NCBI GenBank assembly: GCA_017481875.1
Contig: JAFUOP010000027.1
Span: forward strand, 1 to 64,000
Reading direction: 5' to 3'
From: Bacteroidaceae bacterium
Lineage (GTDB): Bacteria > Bacteroidota > Bacteroidia > Bacteroidales > Bacteroidaceae
Length of the DNA stretch: 64,000 nt
A program made the position numbers and the translations under genes. Positions 19,201 to 31,525 of the stretch are shown in pieces (the stretch's first letter is position 1; each line of letters opens with the position of its first letter). The notes beneath the pieces were generated by a model that saw only the letters and a list, made by a program, of their open reading frames with translations, made no database searches and was not told where the DNA came from.

Positions 19201-20182
19201 TTTTCTCTCCCGGAGCAATTTTCTTGTAGTAGCCCATTGCTCCGCGGTATAAAATACTGAAAGCATACTCCTCGGCATCAGCAAAATTGTTTTGTATGGT
19301 GAAGCTAATGCTGTCTGCGCTCTCTTGTGTTGCAATGGTTACACCCTCCTCCTCAATCTCGGGCAGTGTGAATTTAAACTCCTCGCGCACCTCTTTTTTG
19401 TTTAGTGCAGTTACTGTTGCCGTGTATTTTACACCCGTCTGTGGTGTTATCTCAAAAGAGCCTTTGCCATAGTGAGTGGGTTTTGTGGTGAGCAGTATGG
19501 CCTTGTCGGCATAAACGGTTATCTGTTCGTTGATAAACTCTCCTTCGTGCCCGCGCAGCTCATAGGCCACTTTGCTCTTGAGCCCTGCAACAAGGTGCCC
19601 GCCTTCGGGGTAGAATCGCAGTTCCACGTCGGGCTGTTCCGAACTTATCCACTCTCCGTTACGCATAAAGCCGCGTCTGCGGTCGAGCATATTTTTGAAA
19701 TCCCAATTGTCGCCGTTTACTTTGTCAAAGACAGGGAATACGCGGCTGAAAACAGCCTCCTTGCCCCAGTTGAGCATATATCGTGTGTATGCACGCACCT
19801 CGTAGTAGCCCGACAGCAACAATGGGTTAAGTTCAAAATCGCCCTGGCAGCAACCGCTCTCGTCAATCTTGTATTTCTTTGTTTCCACTACATAACCTTC
19901 GGGGGCAACCAACTCTACATACAGCACCTTGCTTGGTGTGGTTATGCGATCGTTTGTACCATAGCTCACATATGCCTTAAACCACATAGTCTCCCCCAGG
20001 TAGTATGCGCTGTTGTCGAAATGGAGGAACACGCGCTCTTGTTGCATAACACGCCCCACCTGCAATGCCTGCTTGGCTGCATCGTCGTTTGTCATGCGTC
20101 TTTCTGCCTCGTCTTTAGGTTGTTGGGCTTGTAACAGTGCTGTTGCAAGTGTGGCAAGTAGTATAAATATGGTACGTTTCAT
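16271..20182 (-). CDS. Large secreted MG2 (macroglobulin-like) protein with Sel1 repeats
   Basis: 1303 aa. A signal peptide spans about residues 1-19. Residues 45-150 read as a macroglobulin MG2-like beta domain (ERVFLHFDNSAYYLGETMWFK, then YVELVAPEGYVV and GYYEVRAYT), typical of Bacteroidetes MG2/TonB-plug-like surface proteins. The middle is a long beta-rich region of unknown fold. The last 250 residues or so (from about 1050) are tetratricopeptide/Sel1-type repeats (for example YELAMLYKKGIGCEQ and MADYYYNGQGVKRD), which normally bind protein partners. No CxEQ thioester motif was seen, so it is not a protease-trapping macroglobulin. Gene neighbours suggest a role at the envelope together with glycan use. 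Confidence 0.8.
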   Translation of the reverse strand: MKRTIFILLATLATALLQAQQPKDEAERRMTNDDAAKQALQVGRVMQQERVFLHFDNSAYYLGETMWFKAYVSYGTNDRITTPSKVLYVELVAPEGYVVETKKYKIDESGCCQGDFELNPLLLSGYYEVRAYTRYMLNWGKEAVFSRVFPVFDKVNGDNWDFKNMLDRRRGFMRNGEWISSEQPDVELRFYPEGGHLVAGLKSKVAYELRGHEGEFINEQITVYADKAILLTTKPTHYGKGSFEITPQTGVKYTATVTALNKKEVREEFKFTLPEIEEEGVTIATQESADSISFTIQNNFADAEEYAFSILYRGAMGYYKKIAPGEKSKIFTLSKKELLEGVNKAIVFCGETPLAERCFFIEHDNIEKSDRSTIKLTVKGNNEAINELSLAPYEKVTLNIAREDGKPIPANANLSLAVSDVAGNVETSWDYNIYTYLLLGSELKGYIPNAAQYFNKNNNKRKEQLDLVMLTNGWTSYDWSKLTRERFDKLQPIERGITIKGAFYRKNRGSALGNIDEVSLVPLKDNLTQLLISYEGKETSSYSFRTDSAGEFIVETKDFYGKRIAALQPQTTVKQSDNIRYAFALDRYFSPDFRLYDYWERNTGAPADENEAEGGSSLVQLSPFEFMLSQVEVVSSAKKEAKSRPPHSEMRFNFLDEWEYAQDVSYLRDFGTYKDNVYKETLKQLESEFTHIADIEEAGATTKYNLLNAVSQSGIISTTSKDIPTGHIKYIGNTRYESGKDTFGILKDMPSSSDMRNANTSIPDEYKYSLTVADVVTSAMKRHNYNWAYWVQFMVVNGAYDSNSVPTPDMEYLRGRADAEKMMNFKEFVIRSDAKTREQFENTFPYWTNYANVLDNKAPLQKFYLGFYSQHYVSNKPGVDGFPMPETFLYSLQQSDPKHPNYVACFIPYKEGEENQGIIPDLANTYGTTRYTSLQGYNESKQFYSPDYSKAKPATDRKEHRRTILWNPQLTTGNDGSINVEFYNSYSCNTLTVDIAGRDGQAFYSNDAIMATRINEQSKQQATGDATIQSKGESDEDYFEQKMDPEVERACLKQYNIAIAYKNQKRYKNAIAIWAELAKYNYAPAINDIAQCYLNGTGLKKNEQQAKKFFENAAIKGNPPAQYELAMLYKKGIGCEQSDELATTWLRRAYLQKEPRAMVHKAKELISTDDEAAIEEATALLAEAAQSGNAEAHFEYGFLLMGPNDTGKTNPEAINHVKTAAEKGWEQAMLFMLFYEQSVSNYEEAYRWAKTLSQMGNHIGTKQMADYYYNGQGVKRDKGLAKDLYRTAANAGNKEAAKILEGL

Positions 20183-20207
20183 ATTATTATAATGGTTTAT
20201 AGGTTAT

Positions 20208-20237
20208 GACAAAGCCTGCCCGCGGGCAGGCTTTGTC
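20208..20237. terminator. Hairpin between beta-galactosidase and MG2 genes
   Basis: A perfect 30-bp palindrome (GACAAAGCCTGCCCG and its complement) begins 16 nt after the beta-galactosidase stop. On the minus strand no T run follows, so it may be a weak terminator or an mRNA-stabilising stem rather than a full stop; no separate promoter was found for the MG2 gene. Confidence 0.5.
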
Positions 20238-20252
20238 GTGGGTTGCTCCTAA

Positions 20253-24287
<4,035 letters not shown>

Positions 24288-24308
24288 CTACGCACACGCA
24301 CGTTATGG

Positions 24309-24340
24309 CAAAGATAGGTAAAATTTAATATATACCCAAT
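24309..24340 (-). promoter_or_regulatory. Promoter of the beta-galactosidase gene
   Basis: Minus strand: ATTG, 20 nt, TATCTTTG. The -7 box is perfect and the -33 box has one mismatch; the leader is about 65 nt. With the terminator at 24482 this accounts for the 301-bp gene-free stretch 24237-24537. Confidence 0.65.
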
Positions 24341-24481
24341 AGTATTGTTTAATATGCCTAATTGAAAAGTAAAATTTAAGTAATTATAACAATGAACTTG
24401 GTCTGATGTCGGCAAAAATAATATGTTCTTTGTTGGCAGAACTTGTATAATGTTTTGCAAAATTTTGCAAAAGATGTGGAT

Positions 24482-24527
24482 ATAACACAAGTAGCCCTTC
24501 CGTAAAGGGAAGGGCTACTTGTGTTAT
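24482..24527 (-). terminator. Terminator of the hydrolase-Mur ligase-Ddl unit
   Basis: A 20-bp perfect stem (ATAACACAAGTAGCCCTTCC and complement) with a 6-nt loop begins 10 nt past the ddl-like stop codon. Confidence 0.75.
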
Positions 24528-24537
24528 GGTGTATATA

Positions 24538-25752
24538 TTATTTACCAAGTTTACCACCCATTTTAGGGCCCATCTTGGCACCGTTTTTGGCACCGCCGCC
24601 ACCACCTGCAGCAAAAATGTTTTCGCCATAGTTTACAGCCTTGAAGCCGGCGTCTTGCTTGCGGCGGAATGCTATGTCTATCAGTTTGTCAACCAATGTG
24701 CCGAAATTGTAGCCGCTGTACTCCCATAGGTAGAATGACAGCGAGCCGGGGATTGTGTTTATCTCGTTTACAAAAATTTCATCGGTAGCCTCGTCTATAA
24801 TAAAGTCTATGCGGGCCACACCGTCGCACGAAAGAGCGCGGAATGTGTCGCAGGCCGCCTTCTGTATGAAATCGGTGCTTGCCTTGGGTAGGTTTGCGGG
24901 AATCTCGCGCACTGTCGATTGCATTCCCTGACTCTGCTTGCCACCACCGTTCATATATTTATCCTGGTAGGAAAGTATCTCGCCACTGCGCACGGGCACC
25001 TCGCACACCGATGGCTCACACTCGTAGTAGTTACCAAGCACGGCACAGTTCACCTCCTTTAGCTTTTGTACATATTTTTCAATGATTATGCGGCTTGTAA
25101 ATGAAATTGCATAATCCACGGCATCGAGGAACTCCTCGCGGTTGTGTGCAGCGCGTATGCCCACGCTTGAACCGCTGTTGGCGGGCTTTACAATCACGGG
25201 GTAGCCAAGCTTCTCTTCAACCATTGCCACGGTGCTCTCCTGCTTGTCGCTCCACTGCTTGTCGCTAAACCAGCAGTAGTCTATCACGGGTATTCCGCAC
25301 TCTTTGAGAATCATCTTCATGGTGATTTTGTCCATACCATTGGCCGAAGCAAGGGTGTTGCAGCCGGTGTAGGGTATGCCCGAAAACTCCATAACTCCCT
25401 GGAATGTGCCGTCCTCGCAATTGGTGCCGTGCAGGGCGGGCAGAATAACATCTAATTTGGTAACTACCGCCTTTTGGAAGAATCCCTTGTTGCTGCGGTA
25501 GAGGTTTGTGTCGCCGTAAATGGGGCGCATATATACCTCCTCGCACATGGCAAGCAGTTTTTTCGTGTCGCGGTAGTTGGCAACGTTAAAGAGCGCATCG
25601 CCTGTGTACCATTTTCCTGTTTTTGTAATGTATATGGGGGTAATGTCATATTTCTCTCTGTCCATTGCCGCCATTGCCTGGTTGGCTGTGATTACCGAAA
25701 TCTCATTCTCGACGGAACGTCCGCCAAAAACTACTCCTACATTTATTTTCAT
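24538..25752 (-). CDS. D-alanine--D-alanine ligase family protein
   Basis: 404 aa, longer than usual Ddl (about 310-370). ATP-grasp features are present: N-terminal VVFGGRSVENEISV, HGTNCEDGTFQG, the flexible loop KPANSGSSVGI, and the metal site FVNEINTIPGSL. Ddl joins two D-Ala for the end of the peptidoglycan stem. An odd tail of about 24 residues, GGGGG followed by alternating Lys/Gly/Met, extends past the family end; it is basic and looks disordered. It is the last gene behind the membrane-anchored Mur ligase (93 nt), so it may serve that ligase rather than the main MurF. A canonical ddl is expected elsewhere in the genome. Confidence 0.85.
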   Translation of the reverse strand: MKINVGVVFGGRSVENEISVITANQAMAAMDREKYDITPIYITKTGKWYTGDALFNVANYRDTKKLLAMCEEVYMRPIYGDTNLYRSNKGFFQKAVVTKLDVILPALHGTNCEDGTFQGVMEFSGIPYTGCNTLASANGMDKITMKMILKECGIPVIDYCWFSDKQWSDKQESTVAMVEEKLGYPVIVKPANSGSSVGIRAAHNREEFLDAVDYAISFTSRIIIEKYVQKLKEVNCAVLGNYYECEPSVCEVPVRSGEILSYQDKYMNGGGKQSQGMQSTVREIPANLPKASTDFIQKAACDTFRALSCDGVARIDFIIDEATDEIFVNEINTIPGSLSFYLWEYSGYNFGTLVDKLIDIAFRRKQDAGFKAVNYGENIFAAGGGGGAKNGAKMGPKMGGKLGK

Positions 25753-25845
25753 TGTTGTTGTGTATGTTAATTTGTATGTTTTTTAGATTCTTCGCTTTGC
25801 TCTGTATGACTGGTTTTGATAATTAGTGTATATCGGTTTAATGAT

Positions 25846-27420
25846 TTATTTGAAATTGTCGGGTAAATCATTCTCATAAAGCACAACATCACCGGCCTTC
25901 AGTATGGTGGCAAGGTGTGCGTGTGCTTGGTTGAGCGAGTCGGCAAGAAAATAGTGGTTGGGGTTCATTCCGCCTTTGTCTATACCTTGTCTTATGGCCA
26001 CGCGGTTAGTTTGGTTTACCACAATTGCATAGTCGGCACAACGTGCAATCTCCTCTCCCAGCCCTTGGTTAGCCTCGGCCTGCTTTGCGCCCATTTCCAC
26101 AAATCCAGGGGTTATTATTATGCGTTTGTTCCCCTCGCCCACAGCGAAATTTCGCAATACGTTAAGTGCCATTCTGGCACCCTGAGGGTTGGAGTTATAT
26201 GCATCGTCGAGCACTGTGATGCCTCCCGAATTGCGCATCGACAGGCGGTGCTCCACGGGTTGCAGGCGTGCTATGGCGTTTTTCTGTTTTTGCAGGGGCA
26301 CTTGCAGGTGGTTGGCCACTACAATAGCTCCCAATATGTTCAGCAGGTTACCTTCGCCCAAAAGACGGCTGCTGTATTGCTCCCGGCCCTGCTCTGTTGT
26401 GAGCTTGAAAGAAAGGCCGCTTGCACCGTACTGCACCTCGCTTGCGCGGTAGTCGGCAGTGCTGTCTGTGCCATATTTTATAATCTTGCAGGGGCTTGTT
26501 ATCTTGTTGTAGCTCTTTATGTAAGGCGAGTCGGTGTTTATCACTCCAAGCCCTGTAGCGGGTAGCGAGTTTATGAGCTCAAATTTTGTGTCCTGTATAT
26601 TTTCTACGCTTTTGAATGTTTCCAGGTGCATTTCGCCCACAGCTGTTACAATGCCTATGGTGGGGTGCACAAGGTCGCATATCTCCTTTATGTCGTTCCG
26701 TTGCTTGGCACCCATTTCCACAATGAACACCTGGTGGTAGGGGCGCAACTGCTCACGTATTGTGCGTATAACTCCCAGTAGGGTGTTGAAGTTGCCGGGG
26801 GTAACAAGTACGTTGTATTTCTCGGCAAGTATGCTTGCAAGGTAGTTCTTGGTGCTTGTTTTTCCAAAACTGCCTGTAACGCCTATAATAATAAGGCTCT
26901 TATTGCTTTCTATTATTCTCTTTGCATCGTTGTAATAGCCGCGGTTTATTCCCTTCTCAATGGGGGTGTTTATTAAATTGGCTCCTAGCATTACAATGTC
27001 CGACAGTAATATAAGCAGTGCTGCTGTTGTGGTTGCGTATGCAGGTGCAAGCACCGCTGTGGTTGCCACTATTGCCACAAAAAGCAGTAGGGTGGTGGCG
27101 TATAGTCTTTTTACCCTGTTTGTAAACACCAATGGGGTTTTCTGTGCCTCCTTTTTACCTGTTTTGCTCCTTTGCAGTGCAAGCGCAATGGTAGCGGCTA
27201 TGCCCGAGGCTGCATACAAGGGGTGGGGAATTAGTGAAAAGGCGATGACTGCTATTGCAAAAGCGCGGTTTCTGCCCCAGAAGTTCCCCTGCCCCAGCCA
27301 GCGTAAGTAACGGCTGTAGCGGTAGGAACTCAGCTGGAACATATGAATGTCGTGTTTTGCCGAAATAATTCCAAAATATATAGCAGTGAGCAGTAGTGCG
27401 ATGATTGTATATATGTTCAT
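25846..27420 (-). CDS. Membrane-anchored MurF-like Mur ligase
   Basis: 524 aa. The first 165 residues hold about four hydrophobic helices (near 2-16, 52-85, 110-128, 130-150) in place of the UDP-MurNAc-binding domain of MurF. The Mur ligase centre follows: P-loop GVTGSFGKTSTK, GNFNTLLGV, EMGAKQRNDI, TAVGEMHLETF, and the C-terminal domain motif DDAYNSNPQG. The ATP-driven peptide-bond chemistry should be intact, while the substrate is probably not free UDP-MurNAc-tripeptide. It sits 4 nt after an alpha/beta hydrolase gene and 93 nt before a Ddl-like ligase, a compact set of three. Confidence 0.85.
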   Translation of the reverse strand: MNIYTIIALLLTAIYFGIISAKHDIHMFQLSSYRYSRYLRWLGQGNFWGRNRAFAIAVIAFSLIPHPLYAASGIAATIALALQRSKTGKKEAQKTPLVFTNRVKRLYATTLLLFVAIVATTAVLAPAYATTTAALLILLSDIVMLGANLINTPIEKGINRGYYNDAKRIIESNKSLIIIGVTGSFGKTSTKNYLASILAEKYNVLVTPGNFNTLLGVIRTIREQLRPYHQVFIVEMGAKQRNDIKEICDLVHPTIGIVTAVGEMHLETFKSVENIQDTKFELINSLPATGLGVINTDSPYIKSYNKITSPCKIIKYGTDSTADYRASEVQYGASGLSFKLTTEQGREQYSSRLLGEGNLLNILGAIVVANHLQVPLQKQKNAIARLQPVEHRLSMRNSGGITVLDDAYNSNPQGARMALNVLRNFAVGEGNKRIIITPGFVEMGAKQAEANQGLGEEIARCADYAIVVNQTNRVAIRQGIDKGGMNPNHYFLADSLNQAHAHLATILKAGDVVLYENDLPDNFK

Positions 27421-27424
27421 AATA

Positions 27425-28183
27425 TTATGCTATCTTGAAAAAACTTTTCATTACCTGTGTAAAAAGCCCCTGATTCTCGAGGAACGAAAAATGGCCTGTG
27501 CCGTGTGCAATAACCAGCCCTGCATCGGGAATGAGTTTCTCCATTGTCTTTGCATCGGACAGCGGGGTGGCTGTGTCCATGTTACCCCAAAAGAGCAGTG
27601 TGGGTGCCGCTATCTTTGGAAGCAGGTGAGTGAGGTCCTCGTTCACCACTTTTGAAAGTATTGCACGCATCTTGGGCGACGCGTTGTTGTAGTCGGCCGA
27701 GCCTGCTCCTTTGCGACGTTTCTCTATAATGGCATCGGCTGTTTTCTTTGGCAGGAATGTGTAGCAGAGCCATTTGAGTGCTTTGAAGGTATATACTTTG
27801 TAGTAGTACTTGAACGGGCGTTTGGGCTTTATGCCGGCAGCATCAACAAGCACCACGCGGCTCACTTGGTTGCGCGATGCATATATAATGCTTATGCGGC
27901 CACCGAACGAGTGCCCCACGAGTGCCGGGCTTTGCAGGTTGTTGTCCTTTGTGAACTGCTCCACCATACGGGTATATTCCTCGGTACCCCACACCGTTTG
28001 CGGCTCCTGCGATGCTCCGAAGCCAGGGAAGTCAAAATTATATACTTTGTATTGAGTGGCAAGAACGGCCTGCAGGTGTTTGAAAATATCGCTGCTGCAA
28101 CCCCAGCCGTGGAGTAGCAGCACGGGAGAACCCTCGCCTGCAACCTCAATATTTATCTCTATGTCGTCGTATTTGTATATCAT
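27425..28183 (-). CDS. Alpha/beta hydrolase
   Basis: 252 aa, cytoplasmic, with no signal peptide. The hydrolase fold is clear: oxyanion region LLHGWGCSSDIF, nucleophile elbow GHSFGG, the acidic residue in LLFWGNMDTATP and the catalytic His in GTGHFSF. The substrate is unknown; such enzymes cleave esters, thioesters or peptides. It opens the operon with the Mur ligase (4 nt) and the Ddl-like ligase, so a task in making or editing the same product is likely. Its promoter faces away from mutS2. Confidence 0.85.
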   Translation of the reverse strand: MIYKYDDIEINIEVAGEGSPVLLLHGWGCSSDIFKHLQAVLATQYKVYNFDFPGFGASQEPQTVWGTEEYTRMVEQFTKDNNLQSPALVGHSFGGRISIIYASRNQVSRVVLVDAAGIKPKRPFKYYYKVYTFKALKWLCYTFLPKKTADAIIEKRRKGAGSADYNNASPKMRAILSKVVNEDLTHLLPKIAAPTLLFWGNMDTATPLSDAKTMEKLIPDAGLVIAHGTGHFSFLENQGLFTQVMKSFFKIA

Positions 28184-28229
28184 TTTATGCCTGTTGCCTT
28201 CTTTTTTGTGGCAAAACCATTTTCTTCCG

Positions 28230-28281
28230 CGAAGATAATGAATATTATTTAGATAAATCTAAATATTTTGAACTATCTTCG
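28230..28281. promoter_or_regulatory. Divergent promoters for the hydrolase operon and mutS2
   Basis: TATCTTCG occurs on the plus strand at 28274-28281 and on the minus strand at 28230-28237, 36 bp apart and pointing outward. Each fits the -7 box with one mismatch, but the -33 boxes are poor and would overlap in the A/T-rich middle. The rightward start near 28288 supports the mutS2 ATG at 28311. Confidence 0.45.
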
Positions 28282-28310
28282 CTCTGTTTTTGGCGAATTT
28301 AAAGAAAGAT

Positions 28311-30821
28311 ATGATATATCCCCGTAATTTTGAGAGTAAAATAGAGTTTGATGTGCTGCGTCGTATGCTTAAGGAGCATTGCCTCTGCAGCCTTGGTCGC
28401 GAGAGGGTAGATGATATGTCTTTTATGACCGATTTCAATGCAATCTGCACCCGCCTTGCCGAAACCGAGGAGTTTGTGCGCATATTGCAGGTGGAGCAGG
28501 GCTTTCCGTCGGATTTTTATTTCGATGTGCGTGAGCCGTTGCAGCGCATACGCATCGAAGGTATGTATATGAGTGCCGACGAATTGTTTGCACTGCGACG
28601 TTCGCTCGACACTATCGGGCGCATATTGTCGCTCTTGCGCAAGCAGGGTGGCGACGGCTCCGATGGCGATGATAATCCATTATACCCTTCGTTGCGCAGC
28701 CTGGCCGGTGATGTTGAGGCTTTTCCTTCCATAATACGCGGCATAGACTGCATAATAGATAAATTCGGTGCAGTAAAAGACAGTGCTTCGCCCGCACTCG
28801 CCCGCATACGTGGCGAGCTTGTGCGTACATCGGGCAGTATATCACGCACCCTCAATACAATATTGCGCCGTGCACAGGCCGATGGCCTTGTGGAAAAAGA
28901 TGCCGCGCCCACCTTCCGCGACGGCCGCCTGGTAATTCCCGTGGCACCGGCTCTTAAACGTAAAATGGGTGGAATTGTGCACGACGAATCGGCTAGTGGG
29001 AAAACTGTCTTTATAGAGCCGGCCGAGGTGGTTGAGGCCAACAACCGCATACGCGAATTGGAGGCCGAAGAGAAACGCGAAGTAATTGCCATTCTCACGG
29101 CATTTTCGGCAGAATTGCGCCCGTCTGTGCCATCGCTTATGCAAGCCTATGGTTTCTTGGGGGAAATGGATTTCATACGCGCAAAGGCAGAGCTTGCAAT
29201 AAGTTTCAATGCCATAAAACCAATATTGGAAAACAGGCCTATGATGGATTGGGGGGCTGCAGTTCACCCTCTGCTTGAAATTTCTTTGCGTAAGCACGGC
29301 CGTCGTATGTCGCCCCTTGATATTGAACTTGACGGGGAACGTCGCCTGTTGCTCATTTCCGGGCCCAATGCCGGTGGTAAATCGGTGTGTCTTAAAACTG
29401 CCGGTCTCTTGCAATATATGTTGCAATGTGGTATGCTTGTGCCGCTGCACGAGCGCAGCCGTGCGGGGCTTTTCAAAAATATGTTTATAGACATTGGAGA
29501 TGAGCAGAGTATTGAAGACGACCTCAGTACCTATTCGAGCCACCTGCTCAATATGAAATTCACGCTTAAAAATTGCGACAACACCTCACTTATACTCATA
29601 GACGAGTTTGGCAGTGGTACAGAGCCCCTTATAGGTGCAGCCATAGCCGAGGCTTTGCTAAAGCGTTTTAATGAGCGCGGTGCGTTTGGTATTATAACCA
29701 CACACTATCAGAATTTGAAACATTTTGCCGACTCCACCGTGGGTGTGGTAAATGGAGCAATGTTGTACGACCGTGGCGAGATGCGCCCTCTCTTTCAGTT
29801 GCAGATAGGCAACCCCGGCAGCTCATTCGCTGTGGAGATAGCACGCAAGATAGGCCTGCCCGAAGATGTGATAGCCGATGCTTCGGAAATTGTGGGTAGC
29901 GACTATATACGCTCCGATAAATATTTGCAGGATATTGTGCGCGACAAGCGTTATTGGGAAACCAAGCGCAAGAATGTGCACCAAAAAGAGAAGGAGCTCG
30001 ACGAAATGCTTGGGAAGGTTCAAGAGTCGTCCGATGAACTTAAAAAGAGCCGTAAACAAATTCTAAAAGATGCCCGCGAAGAGGCCGAACAACTGCTGCG
30101 CAGTGCCAATGCAAAGATTGAAAATACCATACGCTGTATAGTAGAGGCAAAGGCAGAAAAAGAAAAAACGCGCCTTGCCCGCCAGGAGTTGCGCGATTTC
30201 AGTAAAGAACTCGAAGAACTTGCCAAGCAGCAACAGCAGGTGAAGACCGACCGAGAAATGGCCAAGATTCTTGCTCGCCAGGAGCGTAAAAAAGGCGGTA
30301 AAAAGGAGAAAACTGTCAATCCCCAGCAGCAAGCCAATATACCCGAAAAGTCAAAACCTGCATTGCAACCCGGTATGTATGTGCGCATAGAGGGCCAGCA
30401 GGCTGTGGGCGAGGTTCTCTCAATAAGCAAGGCAGGTGCCGTGGTGCGTTTCGGTGCTATAAAATCCACCGTTTCCATCGAACGTTTGCGCCCTGCCGAT
30501 GCTCCCAAAGAGGAGGTGCGCAAGGTGTCGTTTCTCACGACAGAAACACAGCAACAGTTGCACGACAAACGCTTGAATTTCAAATCGGACATAGACATAC
30601 GCGGTATGCGTGGCGATGAGGCTGTGCAGGCTGTAACTTACTTCCTTGACGATGCCGTGGTGTGCAATGTGCGCCAGCTACGCGTGCTTCACGGCACGGG
30701 TAACGGCATTCTGCGCACCCTTGTGCGGCAATATTTGAGTACCGTGCCTTTTGTGCGCTCTTTCCACGACGAGCACGTGCAGTTTGGTGGTGCAGGTATC
30801 ACGGTAATAGATTTGGAGTAG
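28311..30821 (+). CDS. mutS2: MutS2-type DNA/ribosome-associated ATPase with Smr domain
   Basis: 836 aa from the ATG at 28311; family proteins in Bacteroidales start MIYP, and a TTG seven codons upstream would leave almost no leader. Order: N-terminal helical lever region, ABC-type ATPase with Walker A GPNAGGKS and Walker B LILIDEFGSGTEP, a long charged coiled coil (about 510-650), and the C-terminal Smr nuclease-like domain (DIRGMRGDEA, LHGTGNG). No mismatch-recognition domain is present. MutS2 suppresses recombination in some species and rescues collided ribosomes in Bacillus; which role holds here is open. Confidence 0.93.
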   Translation: MIYPRNFESKIEFDVLRRMLKEHCLCSLGRERVDDMSFMTDFNAICTRLAETEEFVRILQVEQGFPSDFYFDVREPLQRIRIEGMYMSADELFALRRSLDTIGRILSLLRKQGGDGSDGDDNPLYPSLRSLAGDVEAFPSIIRGIDCIIDKFGAVKDSASPALARIRGELVRTSGSISRTLNTILRRAQADGLVEKDAAPTFRDGRLVIPVAPALKRKMGGIVHDESASGKTVFIEPAEVVEANNRIRELEAEEKREVIAILTAFSAELRPSVPSLMQAYGFLGEMDFIRAKAELAISFNAIKPILENRPMMDWGAAVHPLLEISLRKHGRRMSPLDIELDGERRLLLISGPNAGGKSVCLKTAGLLQYMLQCGMLVPLHERSRAGLFKNMFIDIGDEQSIEDDLSTYSSHLLNMKFTLKNCDNTSLILIDEFGSGTEPLIGAAIAEALLKRFNERGAFGIITTHYQNLKHFADSTVGVVNGAMLYDRGEMRPLFQLQIGNPGSSFAVEIARKIGLPEDVIADASEIVGSDYIRSDKYLQDIVRDKRYWETKRKNVHQKEKELDEMLGKVQESSDELKKSRKQILKDAREEAEQLLRSANAKIENTIRCIVEAKAEKEKTRLARQELRDFSKELEELAKQQQQVKTDREMAKILARQERKKGGKKEKTVNPQQQANIPEKSKPALQPGMYVRIEGQQAVGEVLSISKAGAVVRFGAIKSTVSIERLRPADAPKEEVRKVSFLTTETQQQLHDKRLNFKSDIDIRGMRGDEAVQAVTYFLDDAVVCNVRQLRVLHGTGNGILRTLVRQYLSTVPFVRSFHDEHVQFGGAGITVIDLE

Positions 30822-30851
30822 ATACATTGGTAATAAACAATTTATAAAACT

Positions 30852-31460
30852 ATGAGTATGAGATTATTATTGTTCTCTGTTTTTATGACAATGGCCGTTG
30901 TGGCTTTTCCTCAAAGTAATTACGGTACACAAAAGGTTACAAACAACAATGGAACAGAAACGCACGTATCGACCCACAAATGTGTTTTGTGTCGTGGGAC
31001 AGGTAAATGCAGTTCGTGCGATGGAACAGGGTTGCCGATTAACAAATATGCAAGTGCGTATGCTCAAAGAACTATGAGCAGCTATTATAGTTCTTGTCCT
31101 ATGTGTGGCGGTGATGGCAAGTGCAGAACTTGCGGCGGCAGCGGCACCAGGCAGAGTGTGATGTTTATAGATAATAAGACCGGGAATTACGAGTTTTCAA
31201 CTACCGATGGCTCATATCGCAGCATAGGTAATGTCAACGAAAAGAAATATTCTTCCGATGATGATTACGAAGATAGCAAGAACACAAGTCGCACCGGCGG
31301 AAGCTCCTGCATAATGTGTGATGGTAAGGGAAAGTATTTGGATTATGTTCCTATGACATCAGACACCTGGTACTATTGTTCGTATTGCAAGAAAAGACAT
31401 CTGGGAAAGCATCGATATGTCAGGTGCCGGGAGTGCAAAGGTACGGGGGTTATTAAATGA
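30852..31460 (+). CDS. Secreted protein with DnaJ-type zinc-ribbon repeats
   Basis: About 202 aa. A signal peptide (about residues 1-22) precedes several CxxCxGxG-like units: CVLCRGTGKC, CSSCDGTG, CPMCGGDGKC, CRTCGGSG, CIMCDGKG and CRECKGTG. In DnaJ four such units bind two zinc ions; here there is no J domain. The middle (about 100-150) is Ser/Asp-rich and probably flexible. Export of a zinc-ribbon protein to the periplasm suggests metal or thiol binding, but no function can be named. It lies 30 nt after mutS2 and ends at a terminator. Confidence 0.75.
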   Translation: MSMRLLLFSVFMTMAVVAFPQSNYGTQKVTNNNGTETHVSTHKCVLCRGTGKCSSCDGTGLPINKYASAYAQRTMSSYYSSCPMCGGDGKCRTCGGSGTRQSVMFIDNKTGNYEFSTTDGSYRSIGNVNEKKYSSDDDYEDSKNTSRTGGSSCIMCDGKGKYLDYVPMTSDTWYYCSYCKKRHLGKHRYVRCRECKGTGVIK

Positions 31461-31475
31461 TAAATTTGGTATGAA

Positions 31476-31501
31476 AAAAAGGAGTGCGCGCACTCCTTTT
31501 T
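31476..31501. terminator. Palindromic terminator after the zinc-ribbon gene
   Basis: Perfect 26-bp palindrome AAAAAGGAGTGCG and complement. It is shared by the convergent SIMPL gene whose stop is at 31526. Confidence 0.8.
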
Positions 31502-31525
31502 ACATATTGGATTATGTCGTGAATC

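Noticed and set aside
28290..28310. TTG start for mutS2
   Set aside because: It would add seven residues not typical of the family and leave almost no leader after the -7 box; ATG at 28311 fits both.
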